From assembly GCF_001865675.1 (NCBI RefSeq), contig NZ_CP011319.1, positions 992,001 to 1,056,000 on the forward strand: DNA of 64,000 nt. Direction: 5' to 3'. The notes below the pieces were generated by a model that was not told the origin of the DNA, did not search any database, and worked only from the letters and a program-made list of their open reading frames with translations. The DNA is from Janthinobacterium sp. 1_2014MBL_MicDiv (GTDB lineage: Bacteria; Pseudomonadota; Gammaproteobacteria; Burkholderiales; Burkholderiaceae_D). Below, in pieces: positions 16,921-25,686 of the stretch. Position 1 is the stretch's first letter. Every line of letters begins with the position of its first letter. The translations under genes were made by a program, and so were the position numbers.

Positions 16921-19452
16921 ATGCTTCGCCTCTCCCTCAAAATGACCGGACGCGACTGGCGCGCCGGGCAACTGCGTTTCCTGCTCGTCGCGCTGATCGT
17001 GGCCGTGGCGGCCCTGTCGGCCGTCGGCTTCTTCGTCGACCGCCTGCGCGCCGGCCTGAACCGCGACGCGCACCAGTTGCTGGGGGCCGACCTGGTCATC
17101 AGCGCCGACCAGCCCGTCAATGCGGCCTGGCGCGCGCAAGCCGTCCAGCGCGGCTTCGTGCTGGCCGACACGGTGACGTTTCCCAGCATGGCGCAGGCGG
17201 GCGAGGGCGAGCAGTCAAGCTCGCAGCTGGCCTCCATCAAGGCCGTCTCGCCCGGCTATCCGCAGCGGGGCAAGCTGAAGATCACCACCAACCTCGGCGA
17301 GGCGCAGGATGCCGTGGGGCGGCCAACGGACCAGGTGCCGGCGCCCGGCACCGTGTGGGTCGATGCGGCGATTCTTTCCAGCCTGAATGCGAAACTCGGC
17401 GACACCCTGACCCTGGGCGACAAGGCATTCGTCGCCACGCAGCTGATCGCCAGCGAACCGGACCGTGGCGCTTCCTTCCTCAATTTCGCCCCGCGCGTGA
17501 TGCTGCCCCTCGCTGACCTGGCCGCCACGGCGCTGGTGCAGAACGGTTCGCGCGTGTCGTACCGGCTGCTGCTGTCGGCGCCGCCCGCCAAGGCGGCCGA
17601 GCTTGCGCAATATCAAGCCTGGCTGGAGAACCAGATCAAGACGCAGGCCATCAAGGGCGTGCGCATCGAATCGCTGGAATCGGGCAGCCCGCAGATGCAA
17701 TCGACGCTGGACCGCGCCGACCGCTTCCTGTCGCTCGTCGGCTTGCTGTCGGCCATGCTGGCGGCCGTTGCCGTGGCGATGGCGGCACGCCGCTTCATGC
17801 TGCGCCATCTCGACGCCTGCGCCATGCTGCGCTGCCTGGGCCTGACGCAAAACCAGGTGACGGCCATGTACGTGATCGAATTTCTCTTCGTCGGCCTGGC
17901 CGGCAGCGTCGTCGGCGTGGCCGTCGGCTTCGGCGGCCACCTGGTGCTGCTGGAGCTGTTGGGCAAGCTGGTGCAGAATGACTTGCCGCCCGTCTCCATG
18001 CTGCCCGCCCTGCAGGGCGTGGCCACCGGCATGCTGCTCTTGCTGGGCTTTGCCTTGCCGCCGATTTTGCAGTTGCGCAATGTTCCGCATAACCGCGTGA
18101 TCCGCCGCGAACAGGAGCCGCCGCAGGCGCTGGCCGTGGCCACCTACGGCCTGGGCATCGCCGCCTTCGTCGTGCTGCTCTTGTGGCAGGCGGGCGACGT
18201 CAAGCTGGCCTTGATGACGGCGGCCGGCTTCCTCGGCGGCTTCGCCCTGTTCGGCCTGGCCGGCTGGCTGGGCATCAAGTCGCTGAAGACCCTGCGCGGC
18301 GCCTTCAGGCACCAAGGCTGGCGTTTCGCCGTCACGTCCTTGCAGCGCCGTCCGGGCGCCACCGTCATCCAGGTGGTGTCGCTGGCCCTGGGCCTGATGG
18401 CCTTGCTGCTGCTGACGGTGGTGCGCGGCGACCTGATGGTGGCCTGGCGCAACGCCACGCCGCCCGACGCGCCGAACCGCTTCATGATCAATATCCTGCC
18501 CGAGCAAAAGGCGCCGATCGCCGCGCGCCTGGCCCAGGCCGGTGTCGCCAACGCCCCGCTGTATCCGATGATACGCGGGCGCCTGGTGGCCGTGAACGGC
18601 AACGCCATCACGGAAGACACTTACCAGGAAGACCGCGCCAAGGGCCTGGCCGACCGCGAATTCAACCTGTCGACGATGGCCGCCATGCAGGCGGAAAACA
18701 AGCTCGTGGCCGGCAAGTGGTTCAGCAATGCCCCGGGCGCGCCCGCCGAAGCGTCGGTGGAAGAGGGCATCGCCAAGACCCTGAAGCTGAAGCTGGGCGA
18801 CAAGCTGCGCTTCGACATCGCCGGCCAGCCCGTCGAAGCGGCCATCACCAGCCTGCGCAAGCTGGAATGGGGGTCGATGCGCGTCAATTTCTTTGTCATC
18901 ATCAATCCGGCCGCCATGGCGGACACGCCGCAGACGTGGATCACGGCCTTCCACCTGCCGCCCGCGCAGGCGGACCTGGGCAACGCCCTGCTGCGCGAGT
19001 ATCCGAATTTGACGGTGGTCGACGTCGGCGGCGTGCTCAAGCAAATCCAGGGCGTGCTGGACCAGGTGGTGACGGCCGTCGAATTCCTGTTCGCCTTTAC
19101 CCTGGCGTCGGGCTTGCTGGTGCTGTATGCGGCACTGATGGGTTCGCAGGACGAGCGCACGCGCGAGGCGGGCCTGCTGCGCGCGCTGGGCGCCACGCGG
19201 CGCCAGCTGGCGCAGGCGCAGCTGATCGAGTTTTCGCTCGTGGGGGCGCTGGCCGGCCTGCTGGCGGCGACGGGCGCGGCCGCCATGGGCTGGGCGCTGG
19301 CCACCTACCAGTTCAAGTTCGCCTGGAGCTTTGCGCCCGGCGTGTGGGCCTTCGGCCTGCTGGCCGGCGCCCTGTGCGCGATCGCCGGCGGCTGGCTGGG
19401 ACTGCGCAATGTCCTCAAGCATCCGCCGCTGCAGACCTTGCGCGAAAGCTAG
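16921..19452 (+). CDS. FtsX-like ABC transporter permease (YbbP type)
   Basis: Large inner-membrane permease of the MacB/FtsX class. The 843 residues contain an N-terminal transmembrane helix, a MacB-type periplasmic domain (about 45-255), and a first FtsX bundle near 265-400. More helices lie around 400-450, followed by a second periplasmic domain. A terminal FtsX bundle (about 715-835) carries QDERTREAGLLRALGATRRQ. Length and layout resemble E. coli YbbP, which works with the ATPase YbbA and the esterase TesA. No ATPase gene lies beside it here, so its partner must be encoded elsewhere. It ends 8 bp from the convergent jqsR gene. Confidence 0.88.
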   Translation: MLRLSLKMTGRDWRAGQLRFLLVALIVAVAALSAVGFFVDRLRAGLNRDAHQLLGADLVISADQPVNAAWRAQAVQRGFVLADTVTFPSMAQAGEGEQSSSQLASIKAVSPGYPQRGKLKITTNLGEAQDAVGRPTDQVPAPGTVWVDAAILSSLNAKLGDTLTLGDKAFVATQLIASEPDRGASFLNFAPRVMLPLADLAATALVQNGSRVSYRLLLSAPPAKAAELAQYQAWLENQIKTQAIKGVRIESLESGSPQMQSTLDRADRFLSLVGLLSAMLAAVAVAMAARRFMLRHLDACAMLRCLGLTQNQVTAMYVIEFLFVGLAGSVVGVAVGFGGHLVLLELLGKLVQNDLPPVSMLPALQGVATGMLLLLGFALPPILQLRNVPHNRVIRREQEPPQALAVATYGLGIAAFVVLLLWQAGDVKLALMTAAGFLGGFALFGLAGWLGIKSLKTLRGAFRHQGWRFAVTSLQRRPGATVIQVVSLALGLMALLLLTVVRGDLMVAWRNATPPDAPNRFMINILPEQKAPIAARLAQAGVANAPLYPMIRGRLVAVNGNAITEDTYQEDRAKGLADREFNLSTMAAMQAENKLVAGKWFSNAPGAPAEASVEEGIAKTLKLKLGDKLRFDIAGQPVEAAITSLRKLEWGSMRVNFFVIINPAAMADTPQTWITAFHLPPAQADLGNALLREYPNLTVVDVGGVLKQIQGVLDQVVTAVEFLFAFTLASGLLVLYAALMGSQDERTREAGLLRALGATRRQLAQAQLIEFSLVGALAGLLAATGAAAMGWALATYQFKFAWSFAPGVWAFGLLAGALCAIAGGWLGLRNVLKHPPLQTLRES

Positions 19453-19460
19453 GTTGCCAG

Positions 19461-20468
19461 CTACGCGCTGACGCTGTCGCCCGCGCCCGCGCGCAGAAAT
19501 TGCGCGTAAGACATCACCGGCTGCCCCAGTTGGTGCGGCGGCACGTCGAACAGGGCCCAGAAATACGTCACGCGGCCCAGGCAGATGGTGGGTGCGGCGC
19601 AGTAGCGGAACCAGTTTTCGCCGATCTGCGCCGCATACATGCCGTCGCTGTCGGCGTCGGAAAAGTACGGGATCACGCGCATTTCCAGCAAGGCCAGCAG
19701 CAATGACTGGGGGGCGTCGTTGTCGCGCGCCATCTCGTACTGCGTGTGCAGGCTGCGTTCCGTCTCGATGATCATCAGGCGCGCCTGGCCGTCGCGCGTG
19801 AAGAAGAGGATGCCGCTGGGATTGGGGAAAATATAGAATTCGACAAAGCCATGGCGCCGGCACAGTTCGTGGACAACGGCGGCCAGCGCCTCGTCCTGCA
19901 GGAAACTGTAGTCGTGCAGCATCAGCAAGTCGCGCACCGTGTCCGATTGCTGCAGGAAGAATTCGCGCTGCAGGGCGACGATTTCCTGTTCCAGGATGTC
20001 GAGCGCGTCATCGTCGCTCTTCTTGATGTAGCGGTCGATCAAGCCCCGGTTGAAGGCCGTCACGGCCACTTTCTCGTCGGCCGCCCCCGTAAATAGAATC
20101 TTCTTGCACGGCAAGTCGCGCACGGCCTGGCAAAACTCGAGGCCGTTCATCTGCGGCATCGAATAATCGACCACCAGCACGGACGGCACGGCAAAGCGCT
20201 GCGCCTGGCCGCTGATGCGCCAGATGCGTTCGATGTCGAGCGCCACGTTGCACTGGTCGGGCGGCAGGTTTTGCGTGTCGAAATTGACGTGCAGCGGCGT
20301 CTCGCCCAGCCGCGTGCTGTGGCGCAGCCAGTGCAGCGCGCTGCTGGTGTCGTGGAAGGTCTTGCGCGCCAGGCCCGGATCGAGCTGGAACGCCAGGCTT
20401 TTCAGGAAGGAATCGCTGTCGTCGATCAATACGGTCAGGGTCGGATGGGTGTAGACGGGCAGTTGCAT
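19461..20468 (-). CDS. jqsR: Response regulator of the alpha-hydroxyketone quorum-sensing system (JqsR/LqsR type)
   Basis: Cytoplasmic response regulator, 335 residues. The receiver domain has the acidic pair Asp16-Asp17, a phospho-acceptor Asp101 in VLVVDYSMPQMNG, Thr127 and Lys133. The gap between the acidic pair and the acceptor is about 45 residues longer than in ordinary receivers, as in Legionella LqsR. No DNA-binding domain is recognisable in the C-terminal 200 residues, which look like a globular output domain. GAGG lies 6 bp before the ATG. It starts 3 bp after the jqsS stop, so the pair is one operon. In Janthinobacterium HH01 the jqs system affects violacein production; that role here is by analogy. 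Confidence 0.9.
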   Translation of the reverse strand: MQLPVYTHPTLTVLIDDSDSFLKSLAFQLDPGLARKTFHDTSSALHWLRHSTRLGETPLHVNFDTQNLPPDQCNVALDIERIWRISGQAQRFAVPSVLVVDYSMPQMNGLEFCQAVRDLPCKKILFTGAADEKVAVTAFNRGLIDRYIKKSDDDALDILEQEIVALQREFFLQQSDTVRDLLMLHDYSFLQDEALAAVVHELCRRHGFVEFYIFPNPSGILFFTRDGQARLMIIETERSLHTQYEMARDNDAPQSLLLALLEMRVIPYFSDADSDGMYAAQIGENWFRYCAAPTICLGRVTYFWALFDVPPHQLGQPVMSYAQFLRAGAGDSVSA

Positions 20469-20471
20469 GCG

Positions 20472-21797
20472 TCACCTCGCGCGGTGGATGGATGGAAAAC
20501 GGTTGGGCCTGGGCCTGGGCGTGGCCAGCGGCTGCGGAAACTCCAGCACGAAGATGGCATAGGCACCTTCGCGCGCCACGCAGCTGATGCGTGCATGCCA
20601 CGCTTGCATGATTTGCCGGCACAGGGCCAGGCCGATGCCGCTGCCGTTGTGCGCGGGATAGGAATAGAAGCGGTCGAAGATCAGCGGCAATCGGCTGGCC
20701 GCGATGCCGCAGCCCGTGTCGATGAACAGCAGGCGCGGCACGGGACGCGCGCCATCGATGACGATGCGCACGCGGCCCTTGCCGGCGCGCTGGATGCCTT
20801 TCAGGGCATTGCGCAGCAAATTCAGCAAAATCACCACGCACAGCTCGGACTGGCCGGGAAAGCTGAAGTCGGTGCGCAGGTCGACCTTGACGATGTCGCG
20901 CTGCGCCGTGCTGGTGAACGGGTAGCGGCGCAGCACGGCGACGACGCTGTCGTGCATGGCCACCGTCTCGTTGGCCTCCAGCTTGCGGTTGACGGCGCTG
21001 GCGCTGAGCAGGAACAGGTCGATCATGTGGTGCATATGGCGCACTTCGAACTGGATGCGCGCCAGCGCTTCCAGGCTGGCCGCGCCCGGCTGCACGTCGT
21101 CGGCATCGCGCCGCAAGCCGCGCTGCAGGCCGCGCACGTTCGCCTCGACGCTGACGAGCGGCGTGCGCAATTCGTGCGCCACGCTGCCCAATCCGGCCGC
21201 CAGTCCCGCCAGTTTTTCCTGCGCGCCCACATGGCGGCCCACCTTGACCACGGACAGCACGGCGATCGTGAACCAGTGCACGGGCAGCTGCTGCAAGACG
21301 TCGCGGCTGAGCAGAAAGGCGGGTTCGCCCACGACGGCAAACGCCAGGCAGGCCAGCAGGGTGCCGCTCAGGTAGGCCAGCATGGCGATGCGCGTATCGA
21401 AGTGGAACAGCACGATCAGCGCCACCAGCAGCGAATGCACCCACAGGGTCGAGGCGTGGTTCATCAGGAACATATACGTGAAGAAAAAGGGCAGTTCGAA
21501 CGTCAGCCCCAGGAACAGGTACACGCTGAAGCCCGTATTGCTGAAGCGCCCCGGCCACAGTGCAGGCAGGAACAGCAGCGCCGCGATGGTGCGCAGCGGC
21601 AGCGATTCGTAGGGTTGCGGAAAGACATGCTGCCACAGCGCGTAGTACAGGGGCATGCCAAGCGCGCCGATGACGGCCAGCGTGCGCACCTGGGCGCGCC
21701 GCGTGGGCGTGTGTTCGATGGCGTCGTGGAAATGCAGGAAAGGCTGGAGGATCTTGCCTTGCCACCGTTTTCCGGAAGGGGACTGCGCATGCATCAT
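20472..21797 (-). CDS. jqsS: Membrane sensor histidine kinase of the alpha-hydroxyketone system (JqsS/LqsS/CqsS type)
   Basis: Sensor kinase of 441 residues that should detect the hydroxyketone autoinducer made by JqsA and pass phosphate to JqsR. The N-terminal half (about 35-195) holds six or so hydrophobic helices with very short loops, the arrangement typical of CqsS/LqsS. The HisKA H-box AHELRTPL places the phospho-accepting His at residue 208. The ATPase domain has an N box (NLLRNALKG), G1 (DTGCGI) and G2 (GSGIGLAL). No receiver domain is attached, unlike Vibrio CqsS. An ATG 3 bp later is an equal start choice. Confidence 0.92.
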   Translation of the reverse strand: MMHAQSPSGKRWQGKILQPFLHFHDAIEHTPTRRAQVRTLAVIGALGMPLYYALWQHVFPQPYESLPLRTIAALLFLPALWPGRFSNTGFSVYLFLGLTFELPFFFTYMFLMNHASTLWVHSLLVALIVLFHFDTRIAMLAYLSGTLLACLAFAVVGEPAFLLSRDVLQQLPVHWFTIAVLSVVKVGRHVGAQEKLAGLAAGLGSVAHELRTPLVSVEANVRGLQRGLRRDADDVQPGAASLEALARIQFEVRHMHHMIDLFLLSASAVNRKLEANETVAMHDSVVAVLRRYPFTSTAQRDIVKVDLRTDFSFPGQSELCVVILLNLLRNALKGIQRAGKGRVRIVIDGARPVPRLLFIDTGCGIAASRLPLIFDRFYSYPAHNGSGIGLALCRQIMQAWHARISCVAREGAYAIFVLEFPQPLATPRPRPNRFPSIHRAR

Positions 21798-21962
21798 GGT
21801 CGGGGGACGTGTTCGTTGAGGCGAATCAAGACAACATCATCGGCGTGTTCCTCCGGAAAAAGAGATATATCGCCATAACTGTTGAGATGGATCAATCACT
21901 TGCCGAATGGCTCGCGCATGTTGGACGCGGTAGTTCCCCCCGCAACCATTCCAGGAGTCCCC

Positions 21963-23207
21963 ATGCCGAACGCCCTTTCCCCCCTGCCATCGAGCAACCT
22001 GCGCGCCGAACAACAATTGCCGGCCTTCGTGCGCGCGCGCATGGACGAGCATTATGTCGAGCGCATCGAGAAGCTGCTCGGTGGCGAACATTTACATGAA
22101 TGGCAAGCCATGCCGGCCCGCGCGGTCATGTTGGCGGGCAATGATTACCTGAACATCGCCGGCGAGGCGGCGCTGCTGGCGGCCCAGTCCCGCGTCCTGC
22201 AGGGCGGCGGCGCCATGCTGATGTCGTCCGTGTTCCTGCAGGAAGGCAGCCGCCAGCACCGCCTCGAACGCAAGTTCGCGGATTTTCTCGGCAGTGAAGC
22301 CTGCGTGCTGGCGCAGTCGGGCTGGGCCGCCAATGTGGGCTTGCTGCAAAGCCTGGCCGGCCCCGGCATCCCCGTGTACCTGGACATGCTGGCGCACGCC
22401 TCGCTGTGGGAAGGCGTGCAGTCGGCGCAAGCCGTGCCCGTGCCGTTCCTGCACAACGATGGCGCCCACCTGCAGCGCCAGCTGGACAAGCATGGCCCCG
22501 GCATCATCGTCGTCGATGCGCTGTACAGCACGAACGGCAGCGTGGCGCCGCTGCCGCGGATGGTGGAGATCGCCGAGCGCAGCGGCAGCATGCTGATCGT
22601 CGACGAATCGCACTCGCTGGGCACGCACGGGCCGCAGGGCGCCGGCCTGGTGGTGGAGCTGGGGCTGGCCGAGCGCGTGCATTTCCGCACTGCCTCGCTG
22701 GCCAAGGCGTTTGCCGGGCGGGCCGGGCTGATCACCTGCTCGGCCCGCTTCAAGGGCTATTTTCTGTCCGCCTCGCGCCCGGCCATCTTCAGTTCCTGCC
22801 TGCTCGAACATGAACTGGCGTGGTTCGACGCCGCGCTCGACTTCATCCGCGCCGCCGATGCCCGCCGCGCCACCCTGCGCCGCCACAGCGTGCAGCTGCG
22901 CCAGGGCCTGGCCGATCTTGGCTACAACGTCAGCGACGGCACGCAGCAGATCATCGCGCTGGAAGCGGGCAGCGAGCCCGATACCCTGATCCTGCGCAAG
23001 GCGCTGCAGCGGCACGGCATCTATGGCGCCGTCTTTTGCGCGCCGGCCACGCCGAAGAACCGCTCGCTGGTGCGCCTGACCCTGAACGCGGGCTTGCGCG
23101 AGGATGACTGCGCGCGCGTGCTGGCGGCCTGCGCGGCCATCCGCGAGGAAACGGGCATGGCGCGCTGGCCGTCGACGCGGCGCCTGCGCAAGCTGGCGCT
23201 GGTGTAA
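21963..23207 (+). CDS. jqsA: Alpha-hydroxyketone autoinducer synthase (CqsA/LqsA/JqsA type)
   Basis: Pyridoxal-phosphate enzyme of the alpha-oxoamine synthase group that condenses an acyl-CoA with an amino-acid-derived substrate to yield the hydroxyketone signal precursor. The product has 414 residues. The Schiff-base lysine is Lys248 (SLAKAFAG), the cofactor aspartate is Asp214 (VDESHSLGTHG), and the glycine-rich LQGGGAMLMSSVF segment is typical of CqsA. The ATG at 21963 is chosen because AGGAG lies 5 bp upstream; the frame is open back to 21882. It is divergent from jqsS-jqsR across 165 bp, so signal synthesis and sensing face each other from one control region. Confidence 0.93.
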   Translation: MPNALSPLPSSNLRAEQQLPAFVRARMDEHYVERIEKLLGGEHLHEWQAMPARAVMLAGNDYLNIAGEAALLAAQSRVLQGGGAMLMSSVFLQEGSRQHRLERKFADFLGSEACVLAQSGWAANVGLLQSLAGPGIPVYLDMLAHASLWEGVQSAQAVPVPFLHNDGAHLQRQLDKHGPGIIVVDALYSTNGSVAPLPRMVEIAERSGSMLIVDESHSLGTHGPQGAGLVVELGLAERVHFRTASLAKAFAGRAGLITCSARFKGYFLSASRPAIFSSCLLEHELAWFDAALDFIRAADARRATLRRHSVQLRQGLADLGYNVSDGTQQIIALEAGSEPDTLILRKALQRHGIYGAVFCAPATPKNRSLVRLTLNAGLREDDCARVLAACAAIREETGMARWPSTRRLRKLALV

Positions 23208-23217
23208 GGGGAATACG

Positions 23218-23685
23218 TCAGCCGCTGACGGGCTGGTTGCCGGCGATAGTGCCCAGCAGCATGGACAGGGGCGCCAGCTGTTCGGCGCTGGCATGGCCCA
23301 GCAATTCCTGGCCCAGCGCCTGCGCCGTCGCATTCGCGTGCGCCAGCAAGTCCAGTCCCGCGGCCGTGATGGCGGCATAGCCGACGCGCGCATCGCGCTG
23401 GTCGGCCTGGCGCGCCACCAGGCCGATTTTTTCCAGCGGCATCAGCGAGCGCGTGATGCCGGACGCCGTCAGCGCCAGGCGCTCGGCCAGGTCGATGCGG
23501 CGCAGGCGCCCGCCGGGGGCGCGCTGCAAGTGGTACAGCAATTGATAATCGCCAAAGCTCAAGCCATGCAGGTTGCCCAGGGTGCTGTCGAAGCGGCGCA
23601 CCAGCATGGCCTGGGCGCGCGCCAGGCGCAGGCAGAAGTCCAGCGCGCTGCCGCCGTCCGGCGGCTGGGAAGTGTGATCGGTCAT
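23218..23685 (-). CDS. MarR family transcriptional regulator
   Basis: Winged-helix repressor of 155 residues. It shows the MarR pattern: an N-terminal dimer helix (LRLARAQAMLVRRFD), a recognition helix in LAERLALTASGITRSLMPLEKIGLV, and a wing with the conserved DQRDAR turn. The ATG at 23685 (MTDHTSQ) has AAAGGA 5 bp upstream. It lies downstream of an MFS exporter on the same strand, a common pairing in which the regulator controls the exporter. A candidate operator (23714-23727) precedes this gene and a matching one precedes the MFS gene. Confidence 0.93.
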   Translation of the reverse strand: MTDHTSQPPDGGSALDFCLRLARAQAMLVRRFDSTLGNLHGLSFGDYQLLYHLQRAPGGRLRRIDLAERLALTASGITRSLMPLEKIGLVARQADQRDARVGYAAITAAGLDLLAHANATAQALGQELLGHASAEQLAPLSMLLGTIAGNQPVSG

Positions 23686-23713
23686 GGCGGTCCTTTGTAT
23701 AGCCTGCGTAGTG

Positions 23714-23727
23714 CTTGAGTGCGCAAG
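23714..23727. promoter_or_regulatory. Candidate MarR operator upstream of the marR gene
   Basis: The palindrome CTTGAGTGCGCAAG is followed by TATA on the plus strand. Read on the minus strand, a TATACT box overlaps its edge, about 40 bp before the marR start. It shares its arms and flank with the site at 25588. Confidence 0.55.
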
Positions 23728-23904
23728 TATAACGCATGGCCGCCGAGCGTCTATCGCGGCAGGGAGCGTCTGTTGCTGACAGCGCATCAGGAGCCGGGAC
23801 AAGGCATGAGGAGGACGCGTGGCGAGCCATGCGACGACGATCAACGCAGTCTCCGCTTCTGGAGGGCGGCAGCAGCGGAGGCAGGCATCTACCGGGATAG
23901 GCGC

Positions 23905-24252
23905 TTAATACAGTGCCTGCCCCTGTTCCAGCAGTTGCGCCCGGTGCAGCGCCAGCAGGGCGTCGAGCTCGGCGTCCGCATCGACGGCGCGATCGTCGGC
24001 CGGCCGGACGGTGTCGATGATGGCAAGGCGGAAGGCCGCTGCGCCATCGCGCCGCCAGTCCGCCTGCAGGCGTGCATTGCGGTGCGTGCCCAGCGCCAGT
24101 TCGAAGCGGTGCCGGTTCAGCGCGCCGGGTGCGTTGCGGCTGCGTTCGAGCAACACGCAGCCGCTGGGAAGGTGCTGCAGCGCGATGATGCCCAGCGCGG
24201 GCGCTTGTTGCCGGTAAGCGGCTTTCAGGGCCGCTTGCTGTGTCTTGTCCAT
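23905..24252 (-). CDS. GIY-YIG nuclease-like small protein, degenerate signature
   Basis: A 115-residue cytoplasmic protein resembling the short GIY-YIG-like proteins of Proteobacteria: MDKTQQAALKAAYRQQ, then a core with SRNAPGALNRHRFELALGTHRN and LQADW. The usual GIY triad reads GII here and the YIG part is not intact, so nuclease activity is doubtful. It starts 12 bp after the MFS gene on the same strand, so the two are probably co-transcribed. Similarity rests on pattern memory, not a search; the function is unknown. Confidence 0.6.
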   Translation of the reverse strand: MDKTQQAALKAAYRQQAPALGIIALQHLPSGCVLLERSRNAPGALNRHRFELALGTHRNARLQADWRRDGAAAFRLAIIDTVRPADDRAVDADAELDALLALHRAQLLEQGQALY

Positions 24253-24264
24253 GCTCGGGCTTTC

Positions 24265-25533
24265 TCAAGGTTGAAGGGCGCCGTCGGCTTGTCCGATGCG
24301 CGGGATACCGGTCAGCAGGGCGGCGGCGATGGCGGCCGCGAGCAGCAGGGCGCCGCCGGCGCAGAACAGTTCGCCCACCGTGAGGTGGCGCAGCAGCGCG
24401 CCCGTGGCCGCCGCCGACAGCGGCGCCAGTCCCAGGAAGATGGCCATGAACAGTGCCATCGCCCGGCCCAGCATGGCTGGCGCCACGCGCCGCTGTATCC
24501 AGGTAAAGATGGCCACTTGCAGATAGCCGCCCAGCATCCCCGTGACGGCCAGCAAGGCGGCGCCTTGCCAGCTGCCGTCGATTTGTCCCAGCGCCATCAG
24601 CAGCACGGCGACGGCGGCATCGGCCAGCAGCAGGATGGCGCCGAAGCGGCGGCGCAGCCAGGCGCCGCCCAGGCTGGAGGCCAGCATGCCGGCCAGGGTG
24701 CCGGCGCCATGCGCGGCCATCAGCAAGCCCAGCGCCGAGGCACCGTGCAGGCGTTCGCTGGCCAGCACGGGCAAGGCCACTTGCAGCGGCCCCATGACGA
24801 AGAAGGCCACGACGGCCCAGTAGGCATAGCAGCTGCGCAAGGGGATATCGCGCCACACCATGGCCAGGCCCGCCGCCATGTCGCGCCACACGCCTTGCGC
24901 CGCGGCGGACATTGCCGCTGGCCGCAGGGTGACTTGCTGCAAGGTCCACGCCGAGAACAGAAACGTCAGCGCATCGATGGCAAAGGCGGCGGCCAGCGCC
25001 GCCATGCCGGTTTGCTGCGCGCCATCGTGGGCGCCGAGCACGAGCGCCGCCAGCAGGGGACCAGCCAGCAGCGACAGCTGGCGCGCGCCCATCTGCAGGC
25101 TGTTGGCGGTCTGCAGTGCCTGCGGCGGCACGGCCTGCGGCAGGATGGCCGAGCCTGCCGGGATGCCGAAGGCGGCAGCGATACCGAGCGCCAGCGCGGC
25201 CGCATACGCCAGCGCGAGGCTGGCCTGGCCCAGCCACAGCAGCCCTGCCAGCAACAGCAGGATGGCGGCATTGACCAATTTGCTCGCCAGCATCACGCGC
25301 CTGGGCGAATAGCGGTCGGCGACCGTGCCGCCCAGCAGTATCAGCACGGCGCGCGGCGCGCCCATCAGGGCCACGGCGATGCCCAGGCTGAGGCTATCGC
25401 CGGTCAGGCTCAGCACCAGCCAGGGCAGGGCCAGCATGCTGAACTGGTCGCCCAGCATGGAGACGAGGCCGCCGCCCAGCAGCCAGCGGAAGTTGCGATT
25501 GCGCATCAAGTTGGGGGTGGCGGAGGTTGGCAT
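24265..25533 (-). CDS. MFS transporter, drug/siderophore exporter-like
   Basis: Twelve-helix major facilitator protein of 422 residues. The loop between helices 2 and 3 has the MFS signature form GGTVADRYSPRRVM, and the N-terminus (RNRNFRWLLGGGLVSMLGDQFSMLALPWLVL) is typical of the MFS_3/EntS-like exporters. The substrate cannot be told from sequence. It is the first gene of a minus-strand group with the GIY-YIG-like gene and marR, and a candidate MarR operator lies about 55 bp upstream, so a repressed efflux pump is the likely picture. Confidence 0.88.
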   Translation of the reverse strand: MPTSATPNLMRNRNFRWLLGGGLVSMLGDQFSMLALPWLVLSLTGDSLSLGIAVALMGAPRAVLILLGGTVADRYSPRRVMLASKLVNAAILLLLAGLLWLGQASLALAYAAALALGIAAAFGIPAGSAILPQAVPPQALQTANSLQMGARQLSLLAGPLLAALVLGAHDGAQQTGMAALAAAFAIDALTFLFSAWTLQQVTLRPAAMSAAAQGVWRDMAAGLAMVWRDIPLRSCYAYWAVVAFFVMGPLQVALPVLASERLHGASALGLLMAAHGAGTLAGMLASSLGGAWLRRRFGAILLLADAAVAVLLMALGQIDGSWQGAALLAVTGMLGGYLQVAIFTWIQRRVAPAMLGRAMALFMAIFLGLAPLSAAATGALLRHLTVGELFCAGGALLLAAAIAAALLTGIPRIGQADGALQP

Positions 25534-25587
25534 GTTCGTGCGCCCATGCGGGCCAGGTGTTTAAAATTGAATGGTAGTTGATATAAG

Positions 25588-25601
25588 CTTGATTAGTCAA
25601 G
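25588..25601. promoter_or_regulatory. Candidate MarR operator in the MFS / hemoglobin divergent promoter
   Basis: The perfect-arm palindrome CTTGATTAGTCAAG followed by TATATT. On the plus strand it fills the 18-bp spacer between TTGATA (25578) and TATATT (25602), a plausible promoter for the hemoglobin gene. On the minus strand TATACT and TTGACT overlap it. It is near-identical to the site at 23714. Confidence 0.6.
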
Positions 25602-25686
25602 TATATTGCTATTTATTGTGGCAATGCTCGTGTGGCAATGCGGCCGGCGCTGCATGGGGCGCGATGCTTGCGCTATCATGGCGGCC

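Noticed and set aside
21890..21910. Possible sigma-54 site (TGG...TTGC) in the jqs divergent region
   Set aside because: The distance between GG and GC is one base too long for a sigma-54 promoter, and the -24 element lacks the GGCAC core.
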